A stretch of 64,000 nucleotides of DNA, taken from the NCBI GenBank assembly GCA_036796555.1, contig DAIRCS010000003.1:1-64000 (forward strand), given 5' to 3'. The DNA comes from JAJXWB01 sp036796555. GTDB lineage: Bacteria > Pseudomonadota > Alphaproteobacteria > Rhizobiales > Beijerinckiaceae. Each line of letters starts with the position of its first letter. The stretch's first letter is position 1. Both the position numbers and the translations under genes were made by a program. Below, one piece after another: positions 61,564 to 64,000 of the stretch. The notes below the pieces were generated by a model. That model saw only the letters and a list, made by a program, of their open reading frames with translations, was not told the DNA's origin and did no database searches.

Positions 61564-62969
61564 CGGCATTCGATCTCGCGATACGCGGCGGCGTGATCGT
61601 GACGGCGAGCGACGAGTTTCGCGCCGACATCGGCGTGCGCGACGGCCGTATCGTCGCCATTGCGGACAACATTGAAGGCGCGGCGCGCGAAATCGACGCG
61701 ACGGGGCTTCTGGCCTTTCCCGGCGGCATCGACAGTCATGTGCATATTTCCCAGCCGTCCGGGCCGGACGTCGTCATGGCCGACGATTTCGCCTCGGCCA
61801 CGCGGGCGGCGGCGGCCGGCGGCAATACGACGATCCTGCCCTTCGCGCTGCAGATCAAGGGAACGTCGTTGCGGTCCTGCGTGGAGGAATATCGCAAGCT
61901 CGCCGAAGGCGAATGCTATATCGACGTCGCCTTTCATCTAATCATTTCCGATCCGACCGAAACTGTGCTCGGACAGGAGCTGCCGGCGCTGGTGCACGAC
62001 GGCTTCACGTCGTTCAAGGTTTTCACGACCTACGACGATCTCGTCCTGAACGACAGCGAACTGCTCGACGTGTTCGAAGTGGCGAGGCGCGAGAAGGCGT
62101 TGGTCATGGTCCATTGCGAAGGCTACGACGCGATCCGCCATCTGACGGCGCGGCTGGAGCGCGAGGGCCACATCGCGCCTTATTATCACGGCGCGTCGCG
62201 TCCGCAGGCGGTGGAACGGGAGGCGACGCACCGCGCCATCAGCCACGCCGAGATCATCGGCGTGCCCATCATGATCGTGCACGTGTCGGGCCGCGAGGCG
62301 ATGGAGCAGGTGCGCTGGGCGCAGCAGAAAGGCCTGCCGGTCCACGCGGAGACCTGTCCGCAATATATCACGCTGACGGCCGACGACATGAAAGGCCTCA
62401 ACATGGACATGAGCGGCGCAAAATATGTCTGCTCGCCGCCGCCGCGCGACAGGGAGAGCCAGCAGGCGATCTGGGAAGGCATTACGAGCGGCGTGTTCCA
62501 GACTTTTTCTTCTGATCACTGCCCTTTCAGATTCGATGACCCTCAAGGCAAGCTGTCGCCCAACGGACGAACGTCTTTCCGATGGGTGCCGAACGGCATT
62601 CCAGGCGTAGAGACCCGACTACCGATCTTCTTCTCGGAAGGCGTATCGAAGGGGCGTATCAGCCGACAGAAATTCGTGGAACTGACCTCGACCAACCACG
62701 CGAAAATCTACGGCCTGTATCCGCGCAAGGGCTCCATCGGCGTCGGATTCGACGCCGACATTGTTCTGTGGGATCCGAAACTGACCAAGACAATTCGCCA
62801 GGTCAATCTCCATCACGGCTCCGACTACACGCCCTGGGAGGGCTTCGAGGTCGAAGGCTGGCCGGTCCTGACAATCGCGGGCGGTCGAATCGTCACGCAG
62901 AACGGAAAGATCGTCGGCGCAAAAGGCGATGGGCGGATCCTGAAACGCAACACGTCGAGCCTTGTCTGA
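61560..62969 (+). CDS. Dihydropyrimidinase/hydantoinase family protein
   Basis: A 469-residue amidohydrolase of the hydantoinase/dihydropyrimidinase family. The binuclear metal site is visible: GIDSHVHIS (His60, His62), the carboxylated lysine in GFTSFKVF (Lys153), His185 in VHCEG, His241 in VHVSG, and Asp319 in FSSDHCPF. It opens a cyclic imide or ureide ring. The start GTG at 61560 overlaps the preceding stop (GTGA), with AGGAGAG upstream. It is the last gene of the cluster from 56808. Confidence 0.93.
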   Translation: MTAFDLAIRGGVIVTASDEFRADIGVRDGRIVAIADNIEGAAREIDATGLLAFPGGIDSHVHISQPSGPDVVMADDFASATRAAAAGGNTTILPFALQIKGTSLRSCVEEYRKLAEGECYIDVAFHLIISDPTETVLGQELPALVHDGFTSFKVFTTYDDLVLNDSELLDVFEVARREKALVMVHCEGYDAIRHLTARLEREGHIAPYYHGASRPQAVEREATHRAISHAEIIGVPIMIVHVSGREAMEQVRWAQQKGLPVHAETCPQYITLTADDMKGLNMDMSGAKYVCSPPPRDRESQQAIWEGITSGVFQTFSSDHCPFRFDDPQGKLSPNGRTSFRWVPNGIPGVETRLPIFFSEGVSKGRISRQKFVELTSTNHAKIYGLYPRKGSIGVGFDADIVLWDPKLTKTIRQVNLHHGSDYTPWEGFEVEGWPVLTIAGGRIVTQNGKIVGAKGDGRILKRNTSSLV

Positions 62970-63084
62970 CGCCGGCTCATAGGCGTCACGGATCAAGCGC
63001 TCTGGATGGCTTGGTGGGAATTTATGATAAAGCGGCTCCTGCGGAACCGGCTCGATACCGTCGCCGCACGAGCAGCTTGCGCTG

Positions 63085-64000
63085 CTACGCCGTATTGTCG
63101 ACGTCCTGCCGGGCTTTCCGTTTCGCGCCGAACCTGAGCAGAGCGGAACGGTCGCGTTCCTCCGCCTGCTTTTTTGATCGCGCCCGCATCAGATCTTTCC
63201 AGCCGACATAGCCGACGAGCCGCGCATCTTCGCGTGAGACGACCGGAAGGTGCGAGACATTGGCGCGCATGAGCTTGTCGGAGAGCCCCTCCAGATATTC
63301 GTCGGGATAAGCCAGAATGAGATTGCCGCCAGCGAGCAGGTCGCCAAGAGGCGTATTGCGATGTTTGCCGGCGCGCCGCCAGCGCAGGATCGCCGGAGGA
63401 TCGATGACGCCGAGGACATGCCGGTCCCGATCGATCACCGGAAAGCTCGGGTGCCGCGTATCCGGGGCGGTGAGGAGCGCGGCGGCGCCATGCAACGTCA
63501 TCGTCGCAGGCACGCTTTCGACCTCGGTTGTCATCACCTCGCGCACCCTGGTCAGCACGAAAGGGTCCACGCGATATTCGCGAACGAGGTGATGCCCGCG
63601 CCGCGCGACCTTTTCCGTCAGGATCGAGCGCTTCATCGACAGCACGGTGACGGCGTGCGCGGTGGCGCAAGCCGCGATCAGCGGCGCAAGCACATGGGTG
63701 TTGCCGGTCAATTCGACCGCAAAGAAGGTGGCGGTGAGCGGCGCGCGCATGGTGCCGCCCATGGTCGCGGCCATTGCGAGCAACGACCAAAAGCCGGCGG
63801 GCGCCTCGGGCAGGATGCCGGCAAGCGCCGCGCCCATCGCGCCGCCCATGATCAGGAGCGGCGCCAGCACCCCGCCGGATGTCCCGGACCCCAAAGCCAC
63901 CGACCAGATGATAGCCTTCACGGCCAGCAGCGCGAGCGCAGCGGTCGAGACGAGACGACCGTCCAGCATATTGGCGATGTTGTCATAGCCAACGCCGAGC
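63085..64000 (-). CDS. CLC chloride channel with CBS domains (5' cut by window)
   Basis: The frame is open to the window edge and ends at 63085. The visible C-terminal part shows GVGYDNIANML, then GSGTSGGVLAPLLIMGGAMG (usual GGVFAP with a leucine for phenylalanine), EAPAGFWSLLAMAATMGGTM, RAPLTATFFAVELTGN, and two CBS domains (VREVMTTEVESVPATMTLHG and PLGDLLAGGNLILAYPDEYL). It is a CLC-type chloride channel or exchanger. No genes around it connect it with the catabolic clusters. Confidence 0.9.
   Translation of the reverse strand, partial: LGVGYDNIANMLDGRLVSTAALALLAVKAIIWSVALGSGTSGGVLAPLLIMGGAMGAALAGILPEAPAGFWSLLAMAATMGGTMRAPLTATFFAVELTGNTHVLAPLIAACATAHAVTVLSMKRSILTEKVARRGHHLVREYRVDPFVLTRVREVMTTEVESVPATMTLHGAAALLTAPDTRHPSFPVIDRDRHVLGVIDPPAILRWRRAGKHRNTPLGDLLAGGNLILAYPDEYLEGLSDKLMRANVSHLPVVSREDARLVGYVGWKDLMRARSKKQAEERDRSALLRFGAKRKARQDVDNTA

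Noticed and set aside
1..64000. CRISPR arrays, tRNA, rRNA, riboswitch and intact insertion sequences
   Set aside because: No regularly spaced repeats, cloverleaf-like sequences, rRNA segments or transposase genes with terminal repeats were seen by reading; small RNAs cannot be excluded.

Overview
The window is GC-rich DNA with dense, short-spaced operons and GGAGG-type ribosome binding sites. Its gene content (a badR-badH-badI-aliB-aliA set like that of Rhodopseudomonas palustris, many ABC solute-binding proteins, FadR-type GntR and LysR regulators, an AaeB/FUSC efflux set) points to an alphaproteobacterium, probably of the Hyphomicrobiales (Rhodopseudomonas, Bradyrhizobium or Beijerinckiaceae relatives). 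The species cannot be read from the sequence. Nearly the whole window is catabolic: five AMP-forming acyl-CoA synthetases, seven ABC-type solute-binding proteins, two flavoprotein hydroxylases, one FMN monooxygenase and nine transcriptional regulators. No rRNA, tRNA, CRISPR array or intact insertion sequence was seen.

Layout. (1) 1-4858: the tail of an acyl-CoA carboxylase beta subunit, an unusual acyl-CoA synthetase, an enoyl-CoA hydratase/isomerase, a MaoC hydratase and a canonical acyl-CoA synthetase. (2) 5222-9332 (minus): a sulfonate/organosulfur-type operon of FMN-dependent monooxygenase, permease, binding protein and ATPase. (3) 9802-9957: remnant of an alcohol dehydrogenase gene. (4) 10159-15303: badR divergent from badH-badI-aliB-aliA, the cyclohexanecarboxylate route, with badK not in the cluster. 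(5) 15617-21479: a LysR gene divergent from a meta-cleavage-like set (FAH-family hydrolase, small extradiol-dioxygenase-like VOC protein, SnoaL-like protein, orphan binding protein, FAD hydroxylase), ended by a decayed IS21 istB fragment. (6) 22063-28606: TonB-dependent receptor, LysR/AhpD-like divergent pair, TfoX-like protein, and a 3-hydroxyacyl-CoA dehydrogenase paired with a six-bladed YWTD propeller protein.

(7) 28994-39057 is the most striking block: a Baeyer-Villiger-type monooxygenase, two paralogous orphan binding proteins, a TetR regulator, two acyl-CoA synthetases and two short-chain dehydrogenases. An almost identical palindrome (ATACCA-N2-TGGTAT core) lies in both outer promoter regions, once just downstream of a recognisable sigma-70-like promoter and once between -35 and -10. 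The block looks like a TetR-controlled regulon for a cyclic alcohol/ketone or similar alicyclic compound. (8) 39335-43202: MarR plus an aromatic-acid efflux set (FUSC, DUF1656, HlyD). (9) 43243-45202: LysR and a divergent alpha/beta hydrolase with a cysteine nucleophile elbow. (10) 45348-52655: a dipeptide-type ABC transporter with two divergent paralogous binding proteins. (11) 53745-62969: a GntR-controlled cluster (NitT/TauT-type ABC transporter, two amidohydrolases including a hydantoinase, amidase, arylmalonate-decarboxylase-like protein, cysteine-less racemase-like protein) that looks like an uptake and ring-opening pathway for a cyclic ureide, imide or related N-heterocycle. (12) The window ends in a CLC chloride channel with CBS domains.

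Most functions are family-level assignments made by reading motifs. Only the bad/ali genes were recognised closely enough to name.
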